Source of the DNA: Paraburkholderia sp. BL9I2N2
Lineage (GTDB): Bacteria > Pseudomonadota > Gammaproteobacteria > Burkholderiales > Burkholderiaceae
Reading direction: 5' to 3'
Assembly: GCF_004339745.1 (NCBI RefSeq)
Contig: NZ_SMGP01000001.1
Span: 992,001 to 1,056,000 of the forward strand
Length of the DNA stretch: 64,000 nt
Shown here: positions 1-12,765 of the stretch, piece by piece
How positions within the stretch are numbered: position 1 is the first letter of the stretch
Layout of the letters: each line of letters begins with the position of its first letter
Program-made: the position numbers and the translations under genes
The notes under the pieces: model-generated
Seen by the model: only the letters and a program-made list of their open reading frames with translations
What the model was told of the DNA's origin: nothing
The model's database searches: none

Positions 1-166
1 GGCGAGCATGATGCTGCGCATTGTAGGGCAAAGAGTGCGAGTATTCCGACCATCAGCATCCGCTCGACGAAGCGTGGCGGCAGCGGACCTCCGGGTTCGC
101 CGCCGGCCGGCCGCCGGAGCAACAGCCGCGCGCGGCGGCACCGCGCACATGACGAGGGAGACCGGC

Positions 167-412
167 ATGTCGCGTGAACTCAAAACCGAGCAGGAATTGC
201 TAGCGCTGGTCGTCAAGGCGCTCGATGCGAACCCGGCCACGGCCGGCTGGATTCCGACCGGCTTCCACGAGACCGTGGACGACGAGAGCGGCTGCAACTG
301 GGACATCAGCCATCTGCACCGCGACCGCAAGGACGCCGACGTGCGCGACGCCGCCAACAGCGCCGCCGCGGGCATCATCAACGAGCTGCGCGGCCGTTAC
401 AACCTGCGTTAG
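167..412 (+). CDS. Small uncharacterised acidic protein (81 aa)
   Basis: I do not recognise a named family. The ATG at 167 follows a GGGAG ribosome site about 6 bases upstream, which favours it over the longer in-frame ORF that opens at 8. The 81-residue product is soluble-looking and rich in Asp, Glu, Asn and Ala, with no signal peptide or membrane segment. It has a central Trp/His/Asp-containing stretch (CNWDISHLHRD) and a predicted helical C-terminus (ANSAAAGIINELRGRYNLR). It stands alone upstream of lolC. The codon use resembles its neighbours. It looks like a real lineage-restricted conserved protein; no function is assigned. Confidence 0.7.
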   Translation: MSRELKTEQELLALVVKALDANPATAGWIPTGFHETVDDESGCNWDISHLHRDRKDADVRDAANSAAAGIINELRGRYNLR

Positions 413-788
413 GCGGAACCGGGGCCGTGCCCGAACGCGGCGCACGGCGACGCGGCGCCGGTTCAGGACGGCCGCCGCCGAGCCGAGCTGACCGCAGGCG
501 GCCGGCGTTTCTGTTCGAGGTCCCGTCCACACTGCGTTTGCGCGAGCGGGCGGCATTGTATGGCAAACTTCGCGCTTGATTAGTGGTGGCAGCGATGTTG
601 GCGACAGCAACGGCCGCCTCCCGGACAGCCGCGGACCGCGGTGGCGCGCGCATTGCTACGCTACGGCACGCCGTACCGGAACCATCCGCGTCGCAACGAC
701 ACCAATGATCACGACGCTCGGGCCGCACGGCAGGCGCTTCACGCCATCGTGCGCGGCACAAAGCCGAAGAACGCAGACAAGGATTCGC
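413..788. other. Intergenic region upstream of lolC
   Basis: 376 bases without a supported gene. The lolC frame stays open back to 576, but that extension (Arg/Thr-rich, no LolC character) looks like chance read-through in GC-rich DNA. An imperfect GC-rich inverted repeat lies at about 414-470, directly after the small upstream gene, and may end its transcript. No convincing -35/-10 pair is visible. Confidence 0.4.
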
Positions 789-2042
789 TTGAAATTTCCC
801 TACGAATGGCAGATTGGCTGGCGCTACACCCGCGCCGGCAAACGCACGACCGGTAACGGCTTCATTTCCTTCATTGCGCTCGTGTCGATGTCGGGCATCG
901 CGCTCGGCGTCGCGGCGCTGATCGTCGTGTTGTCCGTGATGAACGGTTTTCAGAAAGAGGTGCGCGACCGCATGCTGTCGGTGCTCGCGCACGTCGAAAT
1001 TTTTTCGCCGACCGGATCGATGCCCAACTGGGAGCTGACCGCCAAGGAAGCGCGCCAGAACAAGGAAGTGATCGGTGCGGCGCCGTATGTCGAAGCGCAG
1101 GCGCTGCTCACGCGCCAGGACGCGGTGAGCGGGGTGGCGCTGCGCGGCGTCGAGCCGTCGCTGGAGCCGGAGGTGTCCGATATCGGTAAGGAGATGAAAG
1201 GCGGCAGTCTGAACGCGCTGAAGCCGGGCGACTTCGGCATCGTGCTGGGCGCCGACCTCGCCACCAATCTCGGCGTGCAGGTCGACGACAAGATCACGCT
1301 GGTCGCGCCCGAAGGCACCATCACGCCAGCCGGCATGCTGCCTCGGCTAAAACAGTTCACGGTGGTGGGCATCTTCGAGTCCGGACACTACGAATACGAC
1401 AGCACGCTCGCACTGATCAACATCAAGGACGCGCAGGCGCTATTCCGGCTGCCCGCGCCGACCGGCGTGCGGCTGCGCCTGACCGACATGCAGCGCGCGC
1501 CGGAAGTCGCGCATCAGCTTGCGCGCACACTGTCCGGCGATTTATACATTCGCGACTGGACGCAGCAGAACAAGACCTGGTTCTCGGCGGTGCAGATCGA
1601 AAAACGCATGATGTTCATCATCCTCACGCTGATCATCGCGGTGGCGGCGTTCAATCTGGTGTCGTCGCTCGTCATGACGGTGACCAACAAGCAGGCCGAC
1701 ATCGCGATTCTGCGCACGCTCGGCGCGCAGCCCGGCTCGATCATGAAGATTTTCGTCGTGCAGGGCGTGACGATCGGCTTTATCGGCACGGCGACCGGCG
1801 TCGCGCTCGGCTGCCTGATCGCGTGGAGCATTCCATGGCTCGTGCCGATGATCGAACATCTGATCGGTGTGCAGTTCCTGCCGCCGTCGGTGTATTTCAT
1901 CAGCGAACTGCCGTCCGAACTGGTTCCGGCCGACGTCGCGCGAATCGGCATCATCGCCTTCGCGATGTCGGCGCTGGCCACGTTGTACCCGAGCTGGCGT
2001 GGTGCGAAAGTCCGTCCGGCGGAGGCACTGCGCTATGAATGA
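789..2042 (+). CDS. lolC: Lipoprotein-releasing ABC transporter permease LolC/LolE type
   Basis: Inner-membrane permease of the Lol system, which extracts mature lipoproteins from the inner membrane and hands them to LolA. From a TTG start at 789 (AAGGA about 7 bases upstream) it is 417 aa, the usual family size. The N-terminus ([15 protein letters not shown]) is typical. One membrane segment lies at about residues 24-50, then a large periplasmic MacB-type domain, then three segments at about 274-298, 318-346 and 383-400. The stop overlaps the lolD start by 8 bases, so the two are translationally coupled. Only one permease gene is next to lolD, so it may act as a single LolC/E-type (LolF-like) subunit or pair with a LolE elsewhere; the sequence cannot decide. 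Confidence 0.95.
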   Translation: MKFPYEWQIGWRYTRAGKRTTGNGFISFIALVSMSGIALGVAALIVVLSVMNGFQKEVRDRMLSVLAHVEIFSPTGSMPNWELTAKEARQNKEVIGAAPYVEAQALLTRQDAVSGVALRGVEPSLEPEVSDIGKEMKGGSLNALKPGDFGIVLGADLATNLGVQVDDKITLVAPEGTITPAGMLPRLKQFTVVGIFESGHYEYDSTLALINIKDAQALFRLPAPTGVRLRLTDMQRAPEVAHQLARTLSGDLYIRDWTQQNKTWFSAVQIEKRMMFIILTLIIAVAAFNLVSSLVMTVTNKQADIAILRTLGAQPGSIMKIFVVQGVTIGFIGTATGVALGCLIAWSIPWLVPMIEHLIGVQFLPPSVYFISELPSELVPADVARIGIIAFAMSALATLYPSWRGAKVRPAEALRYE

Positions 2043-2778
2043 CCGTTCCGCAAACCTATCCATGGCTTCTTCCGACACCGTGCCGCATCCCTACGTGCTG
2101 GAAGCAACCGGCATTTCCAAGTCGTTCGTGCAGGGCGGTCTGAACGTGACGGTGCTCAATAACACGGAACTGAGCGTGCGGCGCGGCGAGAAGCTGGCGA
2201 TCGTCGGCGCGTCGGGGTCCGGCAAGAGCACGCTGCTGCACGTGCTTGGCGGCCTCGACGATCCGAGCGCCGGCCATGTCTCGGTGATGGGCAAGCCCTT
2301 CACCAAGCTCTCGGAGCGCGAACGCAACGACCTGCGCAATCGCGCGTTGGGTTTCGTGTATCAGTTCCACCATCTGCTGCCGGAGTTCACCGCGCTCGAC
2401 AACGTTGCGATGCCGCTGCGGATTCGCCGCATGACGACGGAAGCATCGCGCCGCGAAGCGCTCGCGGTGCTGGAGCGCGTCGGCATGGGCCATCGCGCGA
2501 AGCATCGTCCGGGCGAGTTGTCGGGCGGCGAACGCCAGCGCGTCGCGATTGCGCGCGCGCTGGTGACGAAGCCCGCCTGCGTGCTGGCCGACGAACCGAC
2601 CGGCAACCTCGACGGTGGCACCGCGGACACCGTGTTCAACCTGATGCTCGAACTGTCGCAAACGCTCGATACGAGCTTCGTGATCGTCACGCACGATCCG
2701 GAACTCGCGGGGCGTTGCGACCGCATCATGCGGCTGCGCGACGGCGTGCTGCACGAAGAGCCGCCGGTGCCGGTTTAA
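2035..2778 (+). CDS. lolD: Lipoprotein-releasing ABC transporter ATPase LolD
   Basis: Cytoplasmic ATPase that powers lipoprotein extraction with the LolC-type permease. The ATG at 2035 overlaps the end of the permease gene; 247 aa. Walker [10 protein letters not shown] is at residues 58-66, the ABC signature LSGGE at about 162-166, and Walker B with the catalytic Glu ([11 protein letters not shown]) at about 183-193. The H-loop HDP follows. The N-terminal tail of about 20 residues before the ABC domain is slightly longer than in E. coli LolD. The overlap of permease and ATPase genes argues for one operon and matched stoichiometry. Confidence 0.95.
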   Translation: MNDRSANLSMASSDTVPHPYVLEATGISKSFVQGGLNVTVLNNTELSVRRGEKLAIVGASGSGKSTLLHVLGGLDDPSAGHVSVMGKPFTKLSERERNDLRNRALGFVYQFHHLLPEFTALDNVAMPLRIRRMTTEASRREALAVLERVGMGHRAKHRPGELSGGERQRVAIARALVTKPACVLADEPTGNLDGGTADTVFNLMLELSQTLDTSFVIVTHDPELAGRCDRIMRLRDGVLHEEPPVPV

Positions 2779-2834
2779 ATGGCCGGACGCCGTGAGCCGG
2801 CGCTGCGCCGCTTGCGCCGATAACGAGGCACGTC

Positions 2835-3623
2835 ATGTGGATCGATACGCACTGTCATCTCGACGCTTCGGAATTTGACGCCGACCGCGCGGAAGTCGCG
2901 GCGGCGGCGCGCCGCGCGGGCGTGGGACGGATCGTGATTCCGGCGATCGGCCGGCAGAATTTCGCGGCGGTGCGTGAACTGGCGCACCGGGTCGACGGTG
3001 GCGCGTACGCGCTCGGTATTCATCCGTTGTTCACGCCGGGCGCGCAGGAGAGTGATCTCGATCTGTTGCGCATGGAAATCGAGGCGAGTCTCGACGACCC
3101 GCTGTTTGTCGGTATCGGCGAGATCGGCCTCGATTATTTTGTCGAGGGTCTCGACGACGCACGTCAGCAATTCTTCTACAACGGCCAGTTGCAGCTCGCG
3201 CGTGAATTCGATCTGCCGGTGATCTGCCATGTGCGCAAATCGCAGGATCAGGTGATCAAGGGACTGCGGCGGCATCAGATTCATCGCGGCATCGCGCATG
3301 CATTCAACGGCAGTTTTCAGCAGGCTCAGGCGTATATCGACCAGGGCATGCATCTCGGCTTCGGCGGCAATCTGACTTTCGAGCGGGCGCGGCAAATCCG
3401 CCGTCTCGCCGAGCAGTTGCCGTTCGACGCGCTGGTCGTGGAAACGGACGCGCCGGACATCGCGCCTTCGTGGATTTACAAACAGCGCAATACGCCGGAG
3501 CAGATTCCGGCGATCGGCGCGGGCCTCGCGCAACTGCGCGGCATGGCCGCCGACGAAGCCGCCCTAGGCACAACGGCTAACGCGCTCGTCGCGCTGCCGC
3601 GCCTCGCACTTTCCTCTGCATAA
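2835..3623 (+). CDS. TatD family metal-dependent DNase/hydrolase
   Basis: A TIM-barrel metal-dependent hydrolase of the TatD family, whose members are 3'-5' exonucleases acting on DNA and RNA. Seen: the N-terminal HCH metal motif (His6 and His8), the metal-binding Glu at about 96 in GIGEIGLDYF, a CHVRKS histidine, and the C-terminal ETDAPD with Asp at about 205. 262 aa, the usual length. ATG at 2835. It follows lolD by 56 bases on the same strand and is probably co-transcribed. Family assignment is firm. The paralogue (TatD, YcfH or YjjV) is unclear; the short length and the lolD linkage resemble YcfH, which lies near lolCDE in E. coli. Confidence 0.9.
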   Translation: MWIDTHCHLDASEFDADRAEVAAAARRAGVGRIVIPAIGRQNFAAVRELAHRVDGGAYALGIHPLFTPGAQESDLDLLRMEIEASLDDPLFVGIGEIGLDYFVEGLDDARQQFFYNGQLQLAREFDLPVICHVRKSQDQVIKGLRRHQIHRGIAHAFNGSFQQAQAYIDQGMHLGFGGNLTFERARQIRRLAEQLPFDALVVETDAPDIAPSWIYKQRNTPEQIPAIGAGLAQLRGMAADEAALGTTANALVALPRLALSSA

Positions 3624-3734
3624 TTGAACTCGATGGTTTGAGTGGTTCGCGCCGGGCGATACCCACGCCTGGCGGGCTCGCTGACGCCCGCGTGGCGAGC
3701 GTTGCGTCGTCCGGCGATTGCTGGCGGAGGGCGG

Positions 3735-6458
3735 ATGCGGGCATGGTGGTGTGGATTTGCGTTGGGCGTGATCGGGCTGCAACGGCAGGCGGTGCTGCCG
3801 GATTGGATGGCGTTGTGCGGGTTGGTGGTGGTTGCTTGTGCCGCGGTCGTGGTGGCGGTGTGGGGTTTGGGCGAGTGCGGAAGTGCTCGCGTTGGTCGGG
3901 ATGACGCGGTCGCTGGAGCTATGCTTGCGACTGCGGCCGCTACTGGCGCTACGGCTGCCGCGAAGTCGACGTCTGCGGCCACTAGCATCACGTATGCACG
4001 CGCGGCAATTCTCACTGCACTAACCGACCGGATCCGCGTCAGCCAGCGTGTGCGTTCATTCGCCGGCTGGAGCGCGGTGTCCTGCGCGGCGTTATGTGTG
4101 GGCTTCGGCTATGCAGCCGTTCGCGCGGAAATGCGTCTCGCGGTGAGCTTGCCGAACGCGTGGGAAGGGCGCGATATCGAGGTGGTCGGCAGCATCAAAG
4201 GCCTGCCGTCACGCGATGAAAACGGCGCGCGTTTTCTCTTCCACGTTGAATCGGCCGAAGCACCCATTGACGCTTTCCCACATGTGATCCAACTCTCGTG
4301 GATCGCTGAAGATGCGCCGCCGCCTTTGCTCGAACCCGGCTCACGCTGGCGGCTGACGGTGCGCCTCAAACGTCCGCATGGCAATGCCAACTTCGGCGTG
4401 CGCGACGCGGAGGCGAGTCTGCTCGCGCGCAACGTGCGGGCCACCGGCTATGTCAGCGCGCCGGCTCATGCCGTGCGATTGCGCGGCTATGCGCGCGGCG
4501 TTGGCGTGACGGTGGACCGCTGGCGTGCCGCACTGCGCGAACGGATCGATGCGGTGCTCGCCGGCGCGCCGCACCGCGGGATCGTCGTGGCGCTCGCCAT
4601 CGGCGCGCAGGACGAAGTCAGCACCGCGGACTGGTTGCTGATGCGAGGCACGGGCACGAGTCATCTGGTGGCGATTTCGGGGCTGCACATCGGTTTCGTC
4701 GCGGGCCTCGCGGGCTGGCTGGCGGGCGCGTTCTGGCGGCGCTCCGGATTTGTCGGCCGCAACTGGCCGTTGCGGCTGCCCGCGCAAGTCGTCGCGGTCA
4801 CGGGCGGCGCGGTGTTCGCCGCGCTGCACGCTGCGTTGGCCGGCTTCAATGTGCCGGCGCAGCGCGCGCTGTGGATGGCGGGGGTCGTCGCGCTCGCTTT
4901 TATCAGCGGGCGCAATGTGGCGCGCTCGGCGGTGCTTGCGTGGGCCTTGGGGCTCGTGCTGCTGATCGATCCTTGGGCGGTCGCGTCGGCGGGATTCTGG
5001 TTGTCGTTCTGCGCGGTGGCGGCGATTCTGTTCGCCATGTCGGGGCGGCCCCGTGTGCAGGATCATCGACAGCACCGCGACGAAACGGGCGAGGGCGGCG
5101 AGGCATCGAGCCGATGGTCGAGGTTGCGCGATGGCGTGCGCCGCCGCATGCGAAGTACCGGCGAGCGGCTGCGCAGCGCCGCGCACGTGCAATTCGCCGT
5201 GACGGTCGCGCTCGCGCCGTTGACTGTCTACTGGTTCGCGCAGATTCCGCTGATCGGCCCGCTCGCGAATGCCTTCGCGATTCCGTGGGTAAGCATGCTG
5301 GTGACGCCGGCGGTGCTGGCCGGCGTCGCATTGCCCGCGCCGCTTGACGCCTACGCGTGGCACGTCGCGCACACTTTGCTCGAGCTGCTGGCAGCGGGCT
5401 TGCAGAGGCTGTCCGGTCCCGCCTGGGCGCTCTGGCGTCTGCCGCAACCGGATGCGTGGACGCTGGCCGCGGCGGCAGTGGGCGCGCTCTGGTGTCTGGC
5501 GCCGCGTGGCTGGCCGCTGCGCTGGGCCGCGCCGCTGACATGGCTGCCGCTTCTGATGCCGGCGCCGTCCGGGCCGCCGCACGGCAGTTTCCGTCTGACG
5601 GCGCTGGACGTCGGTCAGGGCACCTCGGTGCTGGTCGAAACGGCGCATCACACCTTGCTGTTCGATACCGGGCCGGGTCCGGAGTCGACTCACGCCGGCG
5701 AGCGGGTGGTCGTGCCGTTTCTACAGGCGCATGGCGTGACGGCGCTCGACACGCTGATCATCAGTCACGCCGACTCCGATCATTCGGGCGGCGCGCCCGC
5801 CGTGCTGGACGTGATCGAGGTACATCAAATGGTGGCGGCTTTGGCGCCGTCGAATGCGCTGTGGTCGAACGCGAGGCAGCACCGCGCCGACACGCTGCCG
5901 TGCGCGGCGGGCCAGCGCTGGCAGTGGGACGGCGTGGAGTTCGCGATGCTCTGGCCGGACGCCGGTCCGCTGCAAGGCAAGCCGAACTCGCATTGCTGCG
6001 TGTTGCGGGTCAGTACGTTGCCCGCCGCCGCGAGCCCGTCGCTTAGCCGCATTCAAGCAGAATCGTCACGCATGACGGCCTTGCTGACGGCGGATATCGA
6101 AGCGCCCGTCGAACGCGTTCTGCTCGCGCGTGATCGCGGGGCGTTGCGCGCGCAGGTGCTGGTCGTGCCGCATCACGGCAGCAAGACTTCGTCGACCGAG
6201 CCGTTCCTCGACTCTATCGACCCGCTTATCGCGCTATTTCAGGTAGGCTATCGCAACCGTTTTCGTCATCCGAATGCGGGTGTGTTCGAGCGCTACAAGG
6301 CGCGGCAGATCGAACTCGGGCGCAGCGATGCGGACGGTGCGGTGCGCGTCGAGGTGAGCCCACAGACCGAGGCGAATGCCGACGTCGCCGGCAAAAGCGC
6401 CATGCTCACGCTCGAGCGCTATCGCGACACGCGGCGACGCTACTGGATGGATCGCTGA
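3735..6458 (+). CDS. comEC: ComEC/Rec2 competence DNA-uptake channel
   Basis: Polytopic inner-membrane protein that carries transforming single-stranded DNA into the cytoplasm. Start chosen at the ATG at 3735 (N-terminus MRAWWCGFALG, GGAGG just upstream); the frame is open to a GTG at 3642, but that extension is not family-like. 907 aa. Layout: two N-terminal hydrophobic helices, an Ala/Thr-rich stretch at about 55-85, a DUF4131-type periplasmic domain, the multi-helix Competence domain from about 280 (SGLHIGF), and a C-terminal metallo-beta-lactamase-like domain from about 620 with HADSDH at 678-683 and VPHHGSK. All domains are intact, so uptake capacity is plausible if pilus genes exist elsewhere. 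Confidence 0.93.
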   Translation: MRAWWCGFALGVIGLQRQAVLPDWMALCGLVVVACAAVVVAVWGLGECGSARVGRDDAVAGAMLATAAATGATAAAKSTSAATSITYARAAILTALTDRIRVSQRVRSFAGWSAVSCAALCVGFGYAAVRAEMRLAVSLPNAWEGRDIEVVGSIKGLPSRDENGARFLFHVESAEAPIDAFPHVIQLSWIAEDAPPPLLEPGSRWRLTVRLKRPHGNANFGVRDAEASLLARNVRATGYVSAPAHAVRLRGYARGVGVTVDRWRAALRERIDAVLAGAPHRGIVVALAIGAQDEVSTADWLLMRGTGTSHLVAISGLHIGFVAGLAGWLAGAFWRRSGFVGRNWPLRLPAQVVAVTGGAVFAALHAALAGFNVPAQRALWMAGVVALAFISGRNVARSAVLAWALGLVLLIDPWAVASAGFWLSFCAVAAILFAMSGRPRVQDHRQHRDETGEGGEASSRWSRLRDGVRRRMRSTGERLRSAAHVQFAVTVALAPLTVYWFAQIPLIGPLANAFAIPWVSMLVTPAVLAGVALPAPLDAYAWHVAHTLLELLAAGLQRLSGPAWALWRLPQPDAWTLAAAAVGALWCLAPRGWPLRWAAPLTWLPLLMPAPSGPPHGSFRLTALDVGQGTSVLVETAHHTLLFDTGPGPESTHAGERVVVPFLQAHGVTALDTLIISHADSDHSGGAPAVLDVIEVHQMVAALAPSNALWSNARQHRADTLPCAAGQRWQWDGVEFAMLWPDAGPLQGKPNSHCCVLRVSTLPAAASPSLSRIQAESSRMTALLTADIEAPVERVLLARDRGALRAQVLVVPHHGSKTSSTEPFLDSIDPLIALFQVGYRNRFRHPNAGVFERYKARQIELGRSDADGAVRVEVSPQTEANADVAGKSAMLTLERYRDTRRRYWMDR

Positions 6459-6573
6459 CGGGCGTCGATGAATCGCCGGCCGCACAGATAGAAGAAACGC
6501 TGCCGGGCGTGGTGACTGCACGCAGGTGTGCACGACAACTCGCACGCAAAAAAACAGAACGGAGATAGCGCAG

Positions 6574-7377
6574 TTGAAAAACATCATTCACTTTTCGCAC
6601 GCGAATGGGTTTCCGGCGTCGACCTACCGGACGATCTTCGCCGAACTCTCCGACGACTATGAACTGCGTTACATCGAGCGGATCGGCCACGACGCGCGCT
6701 TTCCGGTGACGCAGGACTGGCCGCATCTGGTCGAACAGTTGCTCGACGACATTCGCAGGACGTACGAGCATCCGGTGTGGCTGGTGGGGCATTCGCTCGG
6801 CGGCTATCTGTCGTTGATGGCCGCGCTCAAGAAGCCGCAGTGGGTGAGGGGCGTAGTGATGCTCGATTCGCCGGTGATCGCCGGCTGGCGCAGCAGCATG
6901 CTGCGCGTGTCGCAATGGACCGGCCTCGACGAGCGGCTCTCGCCCGCGGCCGCCACCCGCACGCGGCGGACTCAATGGGCGAGCCGCGACGAGGCGTGGC
7001 GCCATTTCCATTCGAAGCCGGCGTTCGCGCGCTGGGATGAGCGCATGCTCTCCGACTACATCGACTTCGGCATTCCGCAGACTTCACCCGACGGCTCGCG
7101 CTCGCTGGCCTTCGACCGCCGCACCGAATATCAGATCTATAAGACCTTGCCGCACACGCTCGGCTCGCGGCTCGCGCGGGGCGCGCCGGTGCCGGTGGGC
7201 TTCATCGCCGGCACGCGTTCGAAGGAAATCCGCCAGGCCGGTCTCGACGCTACCCGCCGCGCGACCGGCGGCCATGTGGAATGGATCGAGGGCAGTCATC
7301 TTTACCCGATGGAAAAACCGGTCGAAACCGCACGCGCCGTGCAAAGCATGCTGCATGAACTGGAGCAGCGCGGCTGA
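6574..7377 (+). CDS. Alpha/beta hydrolase
   Basis: Serine hydrolase of the alpha/beta fold; the substrate cannot be read from sequence. A TTG start at 6574 is preferred: GGAG lies about 9 bases upstream and translation then begins MKNIIHFSHANGFPAS, the first beta strand with its HANG oxyanion region. The frame is open further upstream to 6526. 267 aa. The nucleophile motif GHSLGG places Ser at 74; a C-terminal histidine candidate lies in EGSHLYPMEKP. No signal peptide, so cytoplasmic. It sits alone between comEC and pyrG with gaps over 100 bases each side. Confidence 0.85.
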   Translation: MKNIIHFSHANGFPASTYRTIFAELSDDYELRYIERIGHDARFPVTQDWPHLVEQLLDDIRRTYEHPVWLVGHSLGGYLSLMAALKKPQWVRGVVMLDSPVIAGWRSSMLRVSQWTGLDERLSPAAATRTRRTQWASRDEAWRHFHSKPAFARWDERMLSDYIDFGIPQTSPDGSRSLAFDRRTEYQIYKTLPHTLGSRLARGAPVPVGFIAGTRSKEIRQAGLDATRRATGGHVEWIEGSHLYPMEKPVETARAVQSMLHELEQRG

Positions 7378-7400
7378 CGGCCGCAGAAAACGGTGCATGA

Positions 7401-10042
<2,642 letters not shown>

Positions 10043-10146
10043 TTCAGGCGTTCACCGCGTGTCACGAGAGCTTTGCATAATGGACCTGGTCGTGAGCACG
10101 CGGCGAATGCACGCAATGGTCGTCGAACGTATCGGCGCGCAGGTAG

Positions 10147-11502
<1,356 letters not shown>

Positions 11503-11560
11503 TGGCTGGTTTGCAAGCGCTGACCGATGAGCCGGTTATCCTTCGTTTTTGATTGACCCC

Positions 11561-11587
11561 GCCGCCCTGCGTATAGCGCAGGGCGGC
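11561..11587 (+). terminator. Stem-loop after eno, just before ftsB
   Basis: An 11-bp perfect inverted repeat (11561-11571 and 11577-11587) with a 5-base loop, followed by GTGTATTTATTG rather than a clean U-run. It lies 22 bases before the ftsB start. It could be a weak terminator or attenuator between eno and ftsB, or a 3'-end stabilising hairpin for the eno message. Confidence 0.5.
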
Positions 11588-11609
11588 GTGTATTTATTGT
11601 GCTTACTTC

Positions 11610-12047
11610 ATGCGGCTTGTCACTGCTGTCCTGATCGTTCTACTGGCGCTGATCCAGTACCCGCTCTGGTGGGGGCACGGCGGTTGGTTGCGCGTGCACG
11701 AGTTGCAGCAGCAACTGGCGCAGCAAGTGCAAAAAAATGCTGATTCGAAACTGCGCAACGAACGCATTCAGGGCGAAGTGCAGGATTTGCAGAACGGCAC
11801 GGCCGCAGTCGAAGAGCGGGCGCGTTATGAAATGGGCATGGTGAAGGACAGCGAAGTGTTCGTGCAGTTCGTTTCGCCAAATGCCCCGTTGCCGGCGGCG
11901 AACACGCCTTCGGTTACGACGTCCACGCGTGGTGAGATGTCGACCGCCCCGCTGCATGTGGTACCGAATCCGGAGTCGCGCGCGAAGCCGGATCGCAAGC
12001 ACGGTGGTAAAGCCGCTGCTGAGAAAGACAAGAAGCCTGCGCATTGA
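11610..12047 (+). CDS. ftsB: Cell division protein FtsB
   Basis: Bitopic divisome protein that bridges FtsL and FtsQ. Seen: an N-terminal membrane helix at about residues 3-22, then a coiled coil rich in Gln, Glu and Leu to about residue 55, and the conserved [17 protein letters not shown] region. 145 aa is longer than the E. coli protein (about 103) because of a Pro/Ala/Lys-rich tail of roughly 50 residues that looks disordered. Position directly after eno matches the usual FtsB locus. No clear ribosome site is seen before the ATG; a hairpin ends 22 bases upstream. Confidence 0.93.
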   Translation: MRLVTAVLIVLLALIQYPLWWGHGGWLRVHELQQQLAQQVQKNADSKLRNERIQGEVQDLQNGTAAVEERARYEMGMVKDSEVFVQFVSPNAPLPAANTPSVTTSTRGEMSTAPLHVVPNPESRAKPDRKHGGKAAAEKDKKPAH

Positions 12048-12087
12048 GCTGCGCCGAAGCGCAACAACGGTTCAGTACGAAGGATGC

Positions 12088-12118
12088 AAAAAAGGCACGG
12101 TGAGAACCGTGCCTTTTT
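12088..12118. terminator. Bidirectional terminator between ftsB and the convergent lipoprotein gene
   Basis: An 8-bp GC-rich stem (12094-12101 and 12106-12113) with a GAGA tetraloop, six A upstream and five T downstream. It can end ftsB transcripts on the plus strand and, because of the A-run, transcripts from the minus-strand lipoprotein gene. Confidence 0.85.
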
Positions 12119-12180
12119 CTTTGGGCTCGCCGCCGCCCGTCGAACCTGGATTCTCGCGGCGTGTGTGAACTCGCTGCCGC

Positions 12181-12570
12181 CTACCAGCCCCAGTACGGCC
12201 CGTAACCGATGCCGACACCTGTACCCCAGCCGTGCCCCCATCCACCGCCGTAATAGCTGCCGTACACGCTGACAGGCGGCGCGTAGTAACGCGACCACGC
12301 CTGTGCCGCATTTTCCGCGGCCATCGCCTGATTCTGCTCGGCCATCACTTGATGGTCGATCGCGTCATAGCGCTCGCGTTCTTCAGGCGTCAGCGGTTGG
12401 GCGGTGGCGGCCATGCCCGACTGATCGGCGGGCAGCCGGCTATAAATCGGCGACGGGCCCGGCGGGTCCATCACGCAGCCCGCAAGCGCGCCAATACCGG
12501 CGAGGACAGCCAGCACAGCGACCGTGCGCGCACGGCGCAGCAGCGGTATCGGCGAAGTAGGGTAGTTCAT
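12181..12570 (-). CDS. Small lipoprotein with Gly/Tyr/Trp-rich tail
   Basis: 129 aa. The N-terminal signal has a hydrophobic core (VAVLAVLAGIGALAGC) ending in the lipobox LAGC, so the product is predicted to be a lipoprotein, with Cys at about 32. The middle is polar (TPEERERYDAIDHQVMAEQ), and the last 40 residues are rich in Gly, Tyr and Trp (SYYGGGWGHGWG). Such tails occur in small proteobacterial envelope proteins of unknown role, and a function cannot be named. It is convergent with ftsB and lies downstream of hslO on the same strand, separated from it by a long hairpin. Confidence 0.75.
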   Translation of the reverse strand: MNYPTSPIPLLRRARTVAVLAVLAGIGALAGCVMDPPGPSPIYSRLPADQSGMAATAQPLTPEERERYDAIDHQVMAEQNQAMAAENAAQAWSRYYAPPVSVYGSYYGGGWGHGWGTGVGIGYGPYWGW

Positions 12571-12648
12571 GTCCGATCTCCATCGGTCGGATGCCTAAGC
12601 AAATCATGCGCCGCGCGCACCGCCAATGATCCAACCCAATGATCAAAG

Positions 12649-12698
12649 ATACCGCGCCGCCCGGGCCCTGAAAACGCAGCGGGCGGCGCGGTATTTTT
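12649..12698. repeat. 15-bp perfect inverted repeat (hairpin) between hslO and the lipoprotein gene
   Basis: Arms at 12649-12663 and 12680-12694 are perfectly complementary and almost all G/C, with a 16-base loop. On the plus strand the hairpin is followed by five T, as in an intrinsic terminator, yet no plus-strand gene reads into it. In the minus direction, in which hslO is transcribed, it is followed only by ATCTTTG, a weak U-tract. It probably ends hslO transcription, but the orientation is odd. Confidence 0.6.
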
Positions 12699-12765
12699 AC
12701 TGCCGTAATGCAGGCGTGACAAACCGCCGCTCGGCGCGCATGGACTCCGCGCGCCAACGAGCCGT

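Noticed and set aside
1..166. Possible start of a minus-strand gene running off the left edge (ATG near 36 or 27, TACAAT-like hexamer just upstream)
   Set aside because: Only about ten codons would be visible, too few to support a call.
3642..3734. Upstream GTG start for ComEC
   Set aside because: The added 31 residues are Arg/Ala/Pro-rich and unlike the family; ATG 3735 has a GGAGG just upstream and gives the usual membrane start.
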